This document shows positions 46,618 to 58,660 of a stretch of 64,000 nt of DNA, in pieces (position 1 is the stretch's first letter; each line of letters opens with the position of its first letter). The notes below the pieces were generated by a model. That model was not told where the DNA came from. It saw nothing but the letters and a program-made list of their open reading frames with translations, and searched no databases. Source of the stretch: Pseudocercospora fijiensis CIRAD86 (Eukaryota > Ascomycota > Dothideomycetes > Mycosphaerellales > Mycosphaerellaceae); assembly GCF_000340215.1 (NCBI RefSeq), contig NW_006921538.1, positions 4,042,320-4,106,319 on the forward strand. Direction: 5' to 3'. A program made the translations under genes and the position numbers.

Positions 46618-48449
46618 CTACATGTAGTGTCGAATATCCCTCAACCCCAGCGAACACAAGATGGTAACACCACCAAAAGCGATACTAATCCAATAAGGCC
46701 ACTGATAAGCCTTGGCGAAGGCCATCTGCAGATTCGAAATCACGACATCGTACGCGACATCTTTCCGCATAACGAGGGGACTAGTGGCGATGAATTCGCG
46801 GAGGTGATTGTATTGAGCTTGACCGCCGAGGGTAAGGAGATGGAAAAGGGTAGGGTAATCACTCGTAATACCTGCGGCGGCGACTTCGAAACCGGCGGGG
46901 ATGACGTACTCGGTCGAGAATTTGTGGTAGAAGACGTTGTAGTATGCGGTGAAACCTATAGCACCGCCGATGTAGCGGATGGAAAGGGTGATGGCGGTGA
47001 CGGTGCCGATGAGTTCGGTTGGACAGACGATTTGGGCGATGATGGAGCAGGGGATTATGACTGCTCCGACGCCGATGGAAGCGAGGGTGACCATAGCGTA
47101 GACAGTTGGGTTGAGGTTATCGGTGCGGGCGATGGAGACGGCGCCGACGAAACCTGTCATGAAGAGGGACCAGAAGATCATGAGGGCCTTGGTGCGGCCT
47201 TTGGTGACGCCGAAAAGGACGAGACTTAGCACGGCGCCGAATATGATGCCGAAACCGATGGGGAGGGTGCGGATGCCGATTCCGAGGGGGTCGTTGCCGT
47301 ACATGTTATAGACTTGCGTGGGCCAGAAGAGGAGCATGACGAAGAAGTTGCCGCCGCTAAAGAAGGTCATAAGAAGGACGAGGATCATGGTTCGTTTGTC
47401 CTTGGCGAACACTCCGGCGGGACACATGGGGAAAGGAGCGAACTTGAATTCCCACACGAAGAAGGCGATGATGATGATGATTCCGAGAATGAATGGGACT
47501 AGGACGTGCACACTGCCCCACGTGTACTGAGCAGCGCCCCATTGCATGCCCATCATGAAAAGCGTGATGCCGAAGGTGCTGAGAATACCTCCCACGTAGT
47601 CAATCTCCTTGGCGATCTCCCTGGCCGGACGAGCGTGTGGACTCTTGGCCGGATCGCGGTAGAAGAAGAGAACCAGGATAAGACCGACGAAATTCCAGAT
47701 CCCAACCAGAAGTCCAACCCATCTCCAGTTCGACATGCGAGCGATAAGCTGCGCCCACAGCGGCGACGGACAAAACGGCAGAATCGTAAACACGATAAAT
47801 CCCACATACGCACCCCTCTTCCTCACAGGCACAATCTCCGAAGTTCCCGCCAAGGCAATCAACTCATTCAGTCCCGCCCCAAGTCCCGAAATCACCTGTC
47901 CACCAATCGCAACATTGATGTCGTGGGCGGTCGAAACGACGATCGGGCCGATCAGTAGGCACACCTGTCCGAACGCGGCGACGTATTTGCGGCCGAAAAT
48001 ATCTGACAGCGCACCCACGAAGGGACATAATGCGGAATTCGGGATCAGATATCCGATGACCATCCACAGCCATCTTCCGCCCGCACCGCCGATTTCCGAG
48101 TATATGTCTGGGAGCACGGAGCCGTAGAGGTAGAGGGGGATTTGGGAACCGATCCAGAGGAAGGACATGGCGAGGAGGGATGTGAAAAGTGGCCAGCACA
48201 TCTGGAACGAATCAGTATCGCGATTTGGCAGTGCCGCATCGATTCTCCGAAGGATTCTTCCGAGCATACCTCGTGGTAGACATTTGGATCGTTTCTGTCG
48301 TCGTACTCAGCAGCAGCCGCCTCTCCATGGTCGCCATACCCGATCTTGGCCTCCATGGTGTGTGCAGTTTCGATCAAATCGCGCGAACCTCCACTGCTAT
48401 TGTCGGCATCTCGAAATCCAGCTTCGGCGTGCTTGCTGTGATCCGCCAT
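46618..48449 (-). CDS. Major facilitator superfamily transporter, siderophore/TRI12-type
   Basis: There are two exons: 48,449-48,270 and 48,201-46,618. The 68-bp intron starts GTATGC and ends TTCCAG, joining VYHE to MCWPLF. The 587-codon product has a 60-residue acidic cytosolic N-terminus and then many hydrophobic segments consistent with 14 TM helices. The loop GALSDIFGRKYVAAFGQ is the MFS motif A (G-x-x-x-D-x-x-G-R-K), and GGQVISGLGAGLNELIALAG matches the glycine-rich helix of the family. Layout and length fit fungal TRI12/siderophore-iron transporters, which move small organic molecules by proton exchange at the plasma membrane. The actual substrate (siderophore, toxin or drug) cannot be told. 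No biosynthetic genes are adjacent. Confidence 0.88.
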
Positions 48450-49495
48450 GTCGATGCTGTGTATGTCAGAATATCGATCAGAACGACGACAAGCAGCCCA
48501 TCAACCAAACAAAGAAATAGCTGAGGTGGACCGTGGGCCAGCACTATGTTATAGCGTGTGAAGCCATGTCTGTCGAAAACCGCGTGCCTCGGTGCAGAGG
48601 GTGTCGTGGCAAGTCACAGGATCGCGTATCCCCACGGAGAAGAAGCTTAACTCTTGTGGCGCCCCGAGTCCCGTGACGCTCGGCCAATCAGGGCGGGGAT
48701 GTTGATGGGCTGCTTCCGCTTTGGGATGGTCGGCCGGCCGTTGAGACAAAGCGAGACTTTGGACGGCGCACATCCCCCTCACTCCACCACTTCCGGTTCT
48801 TTTTGCCCAGGTCGAACGCCATCTCGGCCTTCTCACGCAGCAGCGCACTTCCCATTGGAGGAATCGTTTCATTCACTTATTCTGAAATGTACGATGTGAT
48901 GGTGCATGTATAGATAGATAGATCGATCGACAGTATGGCCACTCGCCACCACGTTGCAACAGCTGAGACAGGGGTCACGTCTCGGTCCGGTGGTTGGTGT
49001 ACGACTCTCTCGCACTGACAATCGCAGGGCAGGGCAGGATGAGTTGCAGACAAAGAAAACTGCTGAGAAATGAAAGTGTTCCGGCCAATCTCTCCATATC
49101 GCGAAGTTTCTCCATTCGTGTGGCGGTCCAGACTGCTTGGTACGTTAAAGCTGGTCCGATCCGGTGGCGCCGGAATGTGCCTCGTAAGTACATCAGATCC
49201 ACATGCCTCGGAAGCCCCAGAATTTCCCCGGAAAACGGTTGGGAGCTGTGGCATGCATGTGAAGAGACCCCGGAGTGCTGGCGTGCTGTACCGTATAGCC
49301 CGAAAAAGACGTTAGAGAGGAAGTGACAAAGAAAGCAGACTGAGGAGTCGACATGCTGAGGTCTGTGGTGGAGCCTCCCAAGCGCATCGGGATCGTAAAC
49401 TTCGGGACGCTTAACTTACCGCAAAATGGCGCAGACAAAGACCAGCAGCTCGTGGCCACCATGCCTTCTTGCTGCGAATGCAAGGGAAGACATGA
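48450..49495. other. Intergenic region between MFS and BTB genes
   Basis: About 1.05 kb with the MFS promoter at its left. It contains a short TAGATAGATAGATCGATCGA run at about 48,911-48,930. No gene is supported. Confidence 0.5.
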
Positions 49496-50738
49496 TCAGT
49501 TGCTCACTATAACGGGCGCCATCCTGCCGTCTTTGTTCGCCATGCGGTCGTACCAATCTTCGAGGTCAGCCCTGCACTGTGTCTTGTCGGCCGGAGTCGC
49601 GCTGTGGCCATGGTAAAGACAAAGATTCGTTCGCCAGTCCGGCTGAGCTCGGGAGCTTTTCTTGGCCTTTCGCAGCATCGGTCGTACCAGTTCCGCATTG
49701 AACTCGCCCGGGAAGTGGTCCAAATTCTCGAGACCATCGAGGTCTTTGGTCCAGCACCAAGCGGCTTCATCGATGAGAAATCTGCAGAGCGGTGAGTCGG
49801 TGGGCAGAGAAGAGAAGGCAATGTCGTGTCGACGACATCTGGATCGGCGGATATGAACGAATAGCCCTCTTCGCGCAGTTCTGCTAGGTTGGTTATGACG
49901 GAGTGTTGAAGACCTGCTATGCCTCGACGATCGGCAAATATGTAGAGATCCACGAGCGAGCGATGCGTCCGCGCGACAATGCCAAGAGAAGCGATCACAT
50001 CCTCTTCATCTTCAGGACCGCTACCACCGGCAGAGTCGTCCAGCGAGAGCGCCTGCACGCCAGAATCCAGTTGATTAGCAGTATTGTGATTCGTGTTTCG
50101 AAGTCTCGCCAACTTCCTGGCGATATGGGATTGATAGCCGGCGTAGTCGACAAGGTCGTCTAAGGAAGCTGACGGGATTCTGCCGGTATACAACCAAGCC
50201 AGGAACAGTGCGAAGTCTTTGACCGATTCCTCCCTCAGCTCGACTCGGTTTCGTTGACTTTCGATGAATCCCCCTCGAAGGCGCCTCGGAAATGGCTGGA
50301 GTGCCGACAGATCAGACCTTTGTGCACAGTGAACTGCAGCCCCTCTTCTCCGATATCTACGAAACCAGTATCGCTGTACAGATCACTGTTGCTGCGTCAG
50401 CTGAGGACATCGCAAAGTGCGTGTTGCGCCGCATTCAGCCTGCCAGTCAGAACGTACAAAACCGTGTCGTGGAAGAAGAACTTGGCGCACTCAGTCGCGA
50501 TATCAGAGATGGAGGTATATGTAAGCTTTGGGACCTTCGCCTCGAGTGTCGAAGCAGGGCCGCTGGTAGTCGGACTCTGGCTTCGTGATGTGCTGTCTGC
50601 AGTTGGTGTAGGAGCCTTGGACTGGTTTTCACTGCCGAAAACGAATGGCGCGGAGCTCGTGGTCGTGGCTCCAAAATCGAACAGAACTACTGCCTTGCAC
50701 TGGCCGGCGTCCCTGTTGCTGCCGCCACCAGACGACAT
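49496..50738 (-). pseudogene. BTB/POZ domain protein gene with two frameshifts
   Basis: The start is ATG 50,738. A 72-bp intron (50,457-50,386; GTACGT...AACAG, branch GCTGAC) joins HDTV to FDLYSDTGFVDIGEEG. The BTB fold follows: FTVHKGLICRHSSHFRGAFE, then a break, then GFIESQRNRVELREES and FALFLAWLYTGRI. LYIFADRRGI begins the usual C-terminal part, a second break follows, and the tail is SPLCRFLIDEAAWCW and a Lys-rich end (stop at 49,496). Break 1 is a missing base in a run of five C (plus strand 50,270-50,274) where the family pattern needs six. Break 2 is at about 49,820-49,835 (either two bases extra or one missing). BTB proteins commonly act as homodimers or Cul3 adaptors. Either the gene is decaying or the assembly has errors; the first break is in a homopolymer. 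Confidence 0.75.
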
Positions 50739-50985
50739 GGCTCATTCCACCGCTGCTCTCGGCAGTCCTGCGCCGTCGCCGCCGTGAGCAATATATTGCA
50801 ACTATGAGCATGTCTGAGGCGAGGGAACCAGCTCTATTTGTAGGGTGGCAGGGCGGGCGGCTACAATGCTTGCAGAAATGCCAAGAAACGACAAGGGTTG
50901 AGGACAAGGTCACCAGCAATTGATGTCTACTCATTCGCTAACTACAACGTGTCTGCATGATGTGCATGTATCCCTCTTGAAACAT

Positions 50986-51571
50986 CTACTCTTTCTTATT
51001 CGCCTCAGCCTCAGCCTTGGTGTGCTGCTTCGCGAGCCTATTCGACTCTGCCTCCAACTTCTTCGTCTTGCCCGAGATTTCTGGAGCGTATGGGTTGGCA
51101 GGCGGGTATGGCTTCTCAAGAACCGCGTTGTTCGTGTGTATGACCTCCTTCACAATCTTGCCGAGGTCCTTCTTGGACATCCATACATCTCTCTTCTCCT
51201 CCAGTGCGGTCACGAGCTTGTTACCAGCAACCACAGGCTGAGTCTCACGCATTAGCCTGGGTCGTGAGGGAAGTTTTCGCGCTGGTGCTCACAATGTCCG
51301 CAGCATTCTTGAGCTCTAGTTGAGCTCCTTCGTCATCGAAGTCGGGGATGTCCGATGGTGCACCCTCAGCAGCCTTGACGACAATGTCTCGCTTCTCCTC
51401 GATCTCCTGGATGACTGTATTAGCATGGCGCTGCCTGGCGTGACTTATCGAAATCTGTACCTTGTAGGGCCCTTCCAGGTCATCACCTTCATTCGCAGCC
51501 TCAATCAGTTGCGTGATGGAATGCGTCGCCTCAGCGACCGTCTTGAAGAGTTCTTCCCACTTTTCGGCCAT
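50986..51571 (-). CDS. Small charged protein of unknown function, two exons
   Basis: Exons are 51,571-51,293 and 51,237-50,986. A 55-bp intron starts GTGAGC, has a GCTAATG branch site and ends ACTCAG; splicing joins NAADI to PVVAGNK in phase. The product is 176 residues. It starts MAEKWEELFKTV (good A at -3). The middle is Glu/Ala-rich with EEKRDIVVKAAEG, and a second EEKRDVWMSKKDLGKIVKEV follows. The C-terminus is Lys/Glu/Ala-rich and helical. No signal peptide or membrane segment is seen. I do not recognise a family; a coiled-coil or scaffold-like protein is conceivable. An in-frame TTG-initiated extension upstream (51,685) is unlikely. Confidence 0.65.
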
Positions 51572-53030
51572 TTTGAAGGTTGATGAAGGTAACTGCCTTG
51601 CTGTGTTTGTGAATAAAGATTCGATTGACGAAGAGGACAAGAATTTAAATTGAGAGCTTTGTGCGTCTGGACTCATCCAAAGCAAGGCATCGCGTCAGGG
51701 AGGGGTATATGCAGGTTGATCTCACGAGGTGATGATCTTTGTGGACCTAGCCAAGATTGAGTTTGACTCTATGCAGGAGTGCAGGTTATACCATTGACGT
51801 GTGCGTAGTTGTGCAAGAAATGGTGCCTACCTTGGTGCCTGTGGTGCCAATTCAATGACACTCATGATCAGTGTGGAATGCGAGTGTTGCTGAAACATGC
51901 ACACACTCAGTAGATTTTACACATCTCAGTACCAATATGACAGCTGGGGGAGACCTGAGTGCATGCTCAGACCGCGAAAGGTGCCCGCAAGACTTAGGCC
52001 GGGCGAGGCGCGAAGTACGATGAAGACGCAGGAGACGATGCCCAGCTTCGCGGGCTGCTCAATATTCTACGCTCTGCTTCAGCGCAGACGTATCCGGCCT
52101 CGCCTGGTCTTCTTGACCACCAAGGCCTGTGTATTCATCACGGCGGTTATCCCACAAGATGCCACCCGAACCGCAACAAGCCCAGATTGCAGCTGTCAGA
52201 GCCTGAAACGCTTGATCGTGAGCTGCTCAAATCCGTCCTCTCCATGCTCTTGTGTAGATACTCTTCAGACAGCTCCTCCCGCCACTCTGACATTGCATTG
52301 CCATTTGACTGTTGCGTGCAGTCGACGCTCAGTACATCGGTACGCGGGATCGAGCACGAGAGCTGTCTGTTCACGCCGAAGATTCGTATAAGCTGCGGTC
52401 TTTATTCGAAGAAATGTTGCGCTCGCTAGAACTATGCACGGAGTTGCAGGTTGTATGTCGTGATATCGAGGATTTCTCATGGGTACTATTGCAGGCCGCT
52501 ATAATGCTGGGCGAGGAGAAGATGTCAGCCTCAGGACGGGGAGAGGGAGAGTGTTTGAGTGCATCTGCATCGATTTCGGACCGCCGCCAATTTGGGGACA
52601 TCAACTAGCTGCCGCGCTGCCGTGGCCACTCGGCGGCAAGCTGCAAGTGATCCATGATGGTGGCGATTTCGTTCTGTTCCGGTAGGATCGAATGCATAGT
52701 ATACAGCAGAAGACTCCTCATACTCGATTGAACTTCCATACGAACGCTTCCAGCTCTGTATGAGAAACTCCCCCTGACCGCTCAATCGCCCGCCCAAGAT
52801 CGACAGCCTCAGAATCTTGACCTCCAAATTCTGCCTCGCTGGTGGACTGTGAGACTATGTTACAGAGATACTCCAATAGGCCGCAACCCGCGCGTGATAC
52901 CATTTTCAAGACGATTTTCAACACTTGTTGGTACCCTCGCTGTCGCCAAGCGGCCAAGATGTCGACACCAACCCTAGCCCTACCTCCTCTCAGGCGCTCC
53001 GAGTGTTGTAGATTCTTCTACGTAATTCTG
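51572..53030. other. Right end of gene island, no confident gene
   Basis: About 1.46 kb of normal composition. Frames on the plus strand near 52,312-52,608 (Glu/Leu-rich helix) and on the minus strand near 52,718-52,957 suggest a decayed or multi-exon gene, but I could not build a coherent model with splice sites. The normal sequence ends abruptly at about 53,030. Confidence 0.4.
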
Positions 53031-53642
53031 TATCCTTAGGCATCGACACTAACTATATTGGGTATGGAGAAAGCTATAGCGGAGCGCCTAAAGTCAAACC
53101 GGGCTACCTCTATATACCTAATTATTATTCAATTTACGAAGATTAAATACAGCGTCGCAACTACGTAAAATAGCGGTTTGTATCCGCGGGCGTAGTTGTG
53201 CGTTTTAATATAATCTGTCAGATTGCCTATACAAAGTAGTCGCGAAAATGTTAATAGAAGGATTAATTCTTAGTCTTCTAAGACGAGGCGATTATTATTC
53301 CCGTTTACTATCTACCCTACCTAGTGTTACTTACCTACAAACGGCATATACAGCGCTAAACAAAGCACGTGCGGTCCGTCGCATTAACTACCTCTCTAAT
53401 CTCCGTACTTTAGAATGCCTAAAAAGTGTTACTATTGCCTCTATCTCGCTATCTAGGGCTACGCGCTATACTCTTTGCTATTTCTTTCTACTATTATAGC
53501 GACTATAACTGTCTAGCGCTCGTATATATATATATACACATACGCGCGCGCGCGCTAGCTACTTCGTATATGTTCTAAGTTCGACCTTGCTATCGCTACT
53601 TCCGCTACCGCTACCGCCCCGCCGTATCTATCGCCGATAACA
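53031..53642. other. RIP-mutated sequence before the helicase pseudogene
   Basis: CpA/TpG are depleted again. A frame of 83 codons at 53,248-53,499 is open but unrecognised. An alternating purine-pyrimidine tract (TA)n then (CG)n lies at about 53,522-53,557 and could adopt Z-DNA. Confidence 0.5.
53522..53557. repeat. Alternating TA/CA/CG simple repeat
   Basis: GTATATATATATATACACAT followed by ACGCGCGCGCGCGCTAG, alternating purine-pyrimidine throughout. Confidence 0.85.
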
Positions 53643-56600
53643 ATGCCTCTACTATAGTCTAATATAAGCGAGAAGTAGCGCCGCGCCTAGGTAAAGAAAG
53701 AGAAGAAAGTAGCTTCGAAGAAAGCAGCTTCGAAGAAAGACAACTAGCCTATCGGACCTAAGCTACTAGGTCGCGCTACCGTTAGTCGAGAATCGCTAGA
53801 CTTTAGCTATTTGCTACTAGTCGAGTAGCTAGCTAGAAAGAGTGAATATAAAGCCTAGTTCTAGCAGCGCTACGATAAGATCTTCGATCCTACGATATTA
53901 CTTAAGCAAGTATAGCAATTAGTCTACAATACGATACGTACCCTAGAAGCTGTTAATATACATCGCGATATCGTTACCTAAGGACTACGAAAGGTTCTCG
54001 ATAAGATGTATCTAGGTAAGGGCTATATACTAAAGGAATCCTAGATCTATAGTGTCTAGGCTCTCGTATTTGCCTACTCTAATATAATAATAATAGCGAA
54101 GACTAGCGAAGGCAAGAGTTTGCCTTTTTAGGCCTTTAGCCTATTAACAGGTATAGTGGTTATTAAGATTACACTATTAAATCGTCTCGGTAAGGAGCAT
54201 ATAGAGGATGTACGCGAGACTGCTCGATAAGCTAACTACCTAATTAATATAGTTAATATTACCGCAGAGAATAAGAGCATAGATCGTAACCTGTTTTAGA
54301 AGATTATAGATAGCAAGGTCTACTATATTATCCTTAGTCTAGAAACTACAGCTAGCGAGGACTTCCGAGCTATTATTCGAGACCTAAAGGCCCGGGCTCG
54401 AATTAGTTTAGTTATAATCGACGAGATATACCTAGTAGCGAAGTAGAAGGAATTTCGTAAGGAATATGCCTAGATCTTCTCTCTACGGAAGCTGCTACGC
54501 ACCGATACGGTATAGTTAGGCTGTTCTGCTACTAGTAAGTAGATCGAGCTAAGCTAAGCTGAACTGAACTAAACTAAGCTAAGCTAACTATCGCTAGTGT
54601 CTAAGGAAACAGAGGAATTTGTAGCTAAGAATAGTAGCTTCCGACCTCTTAGAAATGAACCGTACAAGACTAAGGTTCTCCGCAGTAGTATTAATCGACT
54701 AGACACTATATACATCCTACGCACTATTAATAAGGACGAGCTTAGCTGCTACGACTACTTATACTTCGTAGTTAACAATAGCGTCGGTCTAGAAAAGGAG
54801 GCGACACCTTAGGGCATTAAGAAGGCTCTACTATTTATCGATAGTCGGAAGTCGGTCTAAGAGCTCGCTAATACTATTCGTAGCTAGCTTATTGCCGCGA
54901 CTACTAAATGTACCGATCCGAAGAAGCGATATACCTAGGATAACAAGGGCGTTAATGTATATACTACTGTCTTATTCTATACTAGTAGTATAGCTAAGCG
55001 CGACTAGACCCGTCGATATAAGCAATACAGCCGTACTATAGATAGCCCCGATAGTCTATCGAATATTCGCATTATAATCGCGACGACTGCGTTTAGCGTC
55101 GGTCTAAATATTCTAGATATCGAGATTGTCGCCTAGGTTAAGTATCCGATTACTCGAGACATTAAGGATCTAATGCAGCGGCTTAGTCGTGTTAGTCGTA
55201 CCCTTCTATAGCAGGGCAAGCGAAGTGTAGCCTTAGTCTTCTTACTATACCTAGTTAATAATAGCAAGAAGCAGCCTCGCCCGGACTCTTATTACTCGGC
55301 GATTCGAGTTAATACTCGAAAATCCTAACAGCATCGCTATACGCTAGGCCGTTCCTTAGGTCTATTACAATTATAGATCCCCGGAGAAGATACTAAGGGA
55401 GACGGCGATGCGAGTGCTGCTAGCGATATAGATACAGATATAGATGCCGGCATAGATCCGTAGTATTAGACTAAAGTAGAGATAGCTGCCTGCGAGAAGA
55501 TTCCAAAGATCTAGATACATTTCTAGAACGATCGATATCGAGACTATAGTATCTGCCCTCGCAAGGTAATCCTCTAGTACCTTAGCGAGGATAAGGTAAT
55601 ATATCTATAAGACCTACTATCGAGCGAGCACTGCTATAATGCCTGTAACCCTGACCTAGATCTCCTTTATAATAGTAGGCTACTAGTAGAAGCTATAGGT
55701 CCGATCTTCCGTAAGCTAGGAAATAGGACACGTCCGGCTATTGCCTTCTAGAAGCTATAGGCGTAGTTGTCTTCTAAGAATAACAAGTACCCGGAATAGA
55801 CTTATCGTTATATATTTAACCTCCCGTTAAAGACTATTCTAGAAGACCGAAGACTCTAGAGTATATGCAATGTATTTACTGCTGCTAGCTAGTTCGAGTA
55901 ATAGGAGAATATAGTCGTTAATTAGCGGCTACTTAAGCAGAAATCGGTAGAGTTTATCGACTAGTTTAAAGCTCTAAATATCGACTAGCGCCTATTTGCG
56001 TTATATAAGCTAATTAATGAGATTAAGCGGATTAGTACGAGTGTCTTTACTAAGTAGAAGGCTAGTCTTAACGCGAAAGCTAAGAAGCGCGCAGACAAAC
56101 AATAAGCTATCGCTACTACTGCTTCTGCCGCTACTAGACTAATATCTAGTTCTTAATCCGCGGCCGGCCGATTATTGCTAAATCCTCCGACAGTATCTCT
56201 AGCGCAGCGCCTTGCTATATAGAACGCCGCGCGAAATGCCGTCTAGGCCGGTATTACAGAGTCCTTACGCAGCGAGGCAGCGAGAATAGGTCTTCGTACA
56301 AATTAGATCGAGAGAGCGACTGCTACTGCTTCCGGTCCTAGTGCCGGCCCTCGCCTACCTAGTCGCATAGTTAAGCTAAGGGTAGTACTTCTAGGCAATC
56401 TAGCCTCCGCATTTCTACCCGCTTCTACCGTTGCTACTAGCACTGCTCGTAGTCTAGACGATCCGCGTAATAAGCGTCCTGCCTCTATAAGCCTAGTAAC
56501 AAGCTAGGTACCTCGATATAGAGCGCGCCGGATTAATTAAGTTAAATCGGAGCGAGCTAAGAGAGCCGAGCAGTTATTAAGTACAGTTACTCGCACTACT

Positions 56601-56717
56601 AAGGAGAGAGGTAGCCGTAAGCTACGTAGGAACCGTACGCTATTAGAAGCTAGTCTCCGTCTTATAGGCTAGTTACTAGGTGGCTCGCCGACAGGATTAC
56701 TAAGCCGTCGCCGCTAA
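53643..56717 (+). pseudogene. RecQ-like superfamily II helicase, telomere-linked-helicase type (RIP-inactivated)
   Basis: The frame runs from ATG 53,643 to TAA 56,717 with a 63-bp intron (54,535-54,597), about 1,003 codons, broken by many TAG/TAA. Helicase motifs appear in order: a Walker A-like AKTSEGKSLPF (about 54,096-54,128), DEIYLVAK in place of DEAD/DEAH (about 54,418-54,441), GCSAT (about 54,508-54,522), IIIATTAFSVGLNILDIEIV (motif V, 55,071-55,130), and LMQRLSRVSRT (motif VI, about 55,171-55,203). Motifs V-VI match the RecQ-like helicases encoded next to fungal chromosome ends (TLH). An Ala/Ser/Arg-rich tail follows. It lies in repeats with many minisatellites on its 3' side, which fits a subtelomere, but a helicase carried by a transposon is also possible. 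Confidence 0.7.
54535..54597 (+). other. Intron of the helicase pseudogene, made of pentanucleotide repeats
   Basis: It starts GTAAGT, ends CTAACTATCGCTAG, and its body is AGCTA/AACTG-type pentamers. Splicing joins GCSAT in phase to SKETEEF. The survival of good splice sites shows this was a real gene. Confidence 0.65.
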
Positions 56718-56750
56718 CTCTGCCTAGTTGAGCTGCTTCTACGAGAGCTA

Positions 56751-56947
56751 GCGGTAAAATGGCGCTAGAATTGGCGGTAAAATAGTACTAGAATTGGCGG
56801 TAAAATAGCACTAGAATTAGCGCTAGAATTAGCGCTAGAAATAGCACTAGAAATGGCACTAGAATTGGCGCTAGAATTGGCACTAGAATTGGCGCTAGAA
56901 ATGGCACTAGAATTGGCGCTAGAAATGGCACTGGAATTAGCGCTAGG
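56751..56947. repeat. 12-bp minisatellite
   Basis: Around 16 imperfect copies of GAATTGGCGCTA, with GCACTA, GAAATG and GGTAAAAT variants, just after the helicase stop. Confidence 0.85.
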
Positions 56948-57109
56948 ATAGTAGTAGAGTTAGCATTTGATAAGGTCCTTCCTTACTACCCTTCTATTAT
57001 GTCCTTATAAGCTCGCTAAGTCCTTGTCCTATCCCCGGAAAAGTGAGCCGTAATACTACGCTCGATCGCAGGTTGTATACTATACTATCTTCTAGATTAG
57101 ATATCGGTA

Positions 57110-57385
57110 GCAGCATTGAGCTGCTTCTGCGAGAGCTAGCGTATAATGCCTAGTTTAGCTGCTTCTGCGAGAGCTAGCGTATAGTAGAGCTAGCGTGTAG
57201 TAGAGCTAGCGTGTAGTGCCTAGTTCAGCTACTTCTACGAGAACTAGCGTATAATGTAGGATGCCTAGTTAAGCTGCTCCTACGAGAGCCGGCGTGTAAT
57301 ATAGGATGCCTAGTTAAGCTACTCCTACGAGAGCTAGCGTATAATGCCTAGTTAAGTTGCTTCTGCGAGAGCTAGCGTATAATAA
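57110..57385. repeat. Tandem repeats with unit of about 36-60 bp
   Basis: Five to six units containing GCGAGAGCTAGCGTATAATG followed by CCTAGTTAAGCTGCT. Length variation between units comes from an extra GTAGAGCTAGCGT or TAGGATG. Confidence 0.8.
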
Positions 57386-57462
57386 ACCAGCTATAGCCTA
57401 TACTAGAATTAGTACTAGCGCTAGAATTGGCGCTAGAATTGGCATTTAATAAGGTCCTTCCT

Positions 57463-57606
57463 TATGTCCTTATAAGCTCGCTAAGCAGGCTCTTCTATTA
57501 TGTCCTTGTAAGCTCGCTAAGTAGGCTCTTCTATCGTGTCCTTATAAGCTCGCTAAGCAGGCTCTTCTATCGTGTCCTTGTAAGCTCGCTAAGCAGGCTT
57601 TTCTAT
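57463..57606. repeat. 36-bp tandem repeat, four copies
   Basis: Each unit contains TGTCCTTATAAGCTCGCTAA followed by GCAGGCTCTTCTAT. A single diverged unit lies upstream near 56,998-57,025. Since 36 is a multiple of three, one frame stays open across the array. Confidence 0.9.
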
Positions 57607-57639
57607 TGTGTTCTTTACGACGAGGGTTTGTAGATAGTC

Positions 57640-58480
57640 GTAGGTATCGATAGTATATAAGAGCTAGAGGCGAGAAGCGTAAATTCGAGGAAGCGACAAG
57701 GATGCCGAGTCCCGCTAAGACCCCGGATTTAGTATAGCAGAGCGCTTAATTAGTGGGATTAAACGTTATAGCTGCTTCCTTCCGCGCATTTATAACACCG
57801 ACTTTACGACTTTCACGACTTTTATAACAGTATATTACTAATGCAGCGAGATACGCCGATTGCGCGCATTTCTAGCAAATAGCGCTAACAAAAGTGTCTA
57901 ACACGATAACGACGGCCGCCTTAGGCACTAAGAACCGCCTCCGAAACCCGAGAAGTTACTAGCGAGAAGTTACTAGCGAGAAGTTACTAGCCAGACTAGC
58001 GAGACTAGCACTATACTTATTGCACCGCATGCTCTTGCAGACACTACAATATATACGGCAAGGATAGATACGTAGGGCGATAACATATATCGAGCGCTCG
58101 TAAAAGCATCCTTCGAGAAGCTATAATAGCCCTCTTACGTTAACGCCCTCTATTGCTTAGACTCTCCCTAGAACGATTATTCCGATAACTAGTTACTATA
58201 TAAGGCAGAGAAAACGAATAGTAGCGTCCGGGGATCTAATCAACTAGCGGCACTAAGCGGCTATAGAAGCATATACTCCGAAGCATACTAGAATTATATA
58301 TAGCCTATATACTACGCGCAATACGCAACAATTAACGCATTCTATTACCAACTACAGTACGCGAGGTATATAGGAAGGGACTTATTAAGCGAAACAACAA
58401 TAGCTTATTCGCTAAAGCGATACTTATTAGTACCTAGACAATAATAGAGTATAGCCGCGCCCTTAGTGTTAGAGATACCG
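57640..58480. other. RIP-mutated spacer, no gene recognised
   Basis: No readable frame with domain support. It includes a short triplicated GAGAAGTTACTAGC at about 57,949-57,990. Confidence 0.4.
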
Positions 58481-58489
58481 CAGAAAAGG

Positions 58490-58660
58490 GTTGTCGAGCG
58501 CGTTGCAGTCGTATAGCAATATTGATGCGCTTACTAGAAGAGGCGCACTACAGTCGGATAACAGTCTTAATGCGCTTGCTAGAAGAGGAGGCGCACTGCA
58601 GTCGAATAGCAGTCTTAATGCGCAAAGGGCTGCAGTCGTATAGCAGCAGTAAAGACTAAG
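58490..58660. repeat. Imperfect tandem repeats, about 55-60 bp unit
   Basis: Three units share CAGTCGTATAGCA, TTAATGCGC and GCTAGAAGAGG, with internal length changes. Confidence 0.7.

Noticed and set aside
46600..47229. 209-codon plus-strand acidic Gly/Asp-rich frame
   Set aside because: Antisense shadow of the MFS transporter's membrane-coding sequence.
50986..51571. Two overlapping minus-strand ORFs sharing ATGCGTGA, as if translation reinitiated or frameshifted
   Set aside because: A 55-bp intron (GTGAGC...ACTCAG with a CTAAT branch site) joins the two frames in phase, so it is one spliced gene.
51897..52957. Candidate gene on either strand between the small charged protein and the repeat edge
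   Set aside because: Several 65-160 codon frames overlap, and I could not find consistent splice sites, domains or a start. Left as unassigned.
57427..57633. 68-codon frame with SLSRLFY repeats
   Set aside because: It is only the open frame of the 36-bp minisatellite, whose unit length is a multiple of three.
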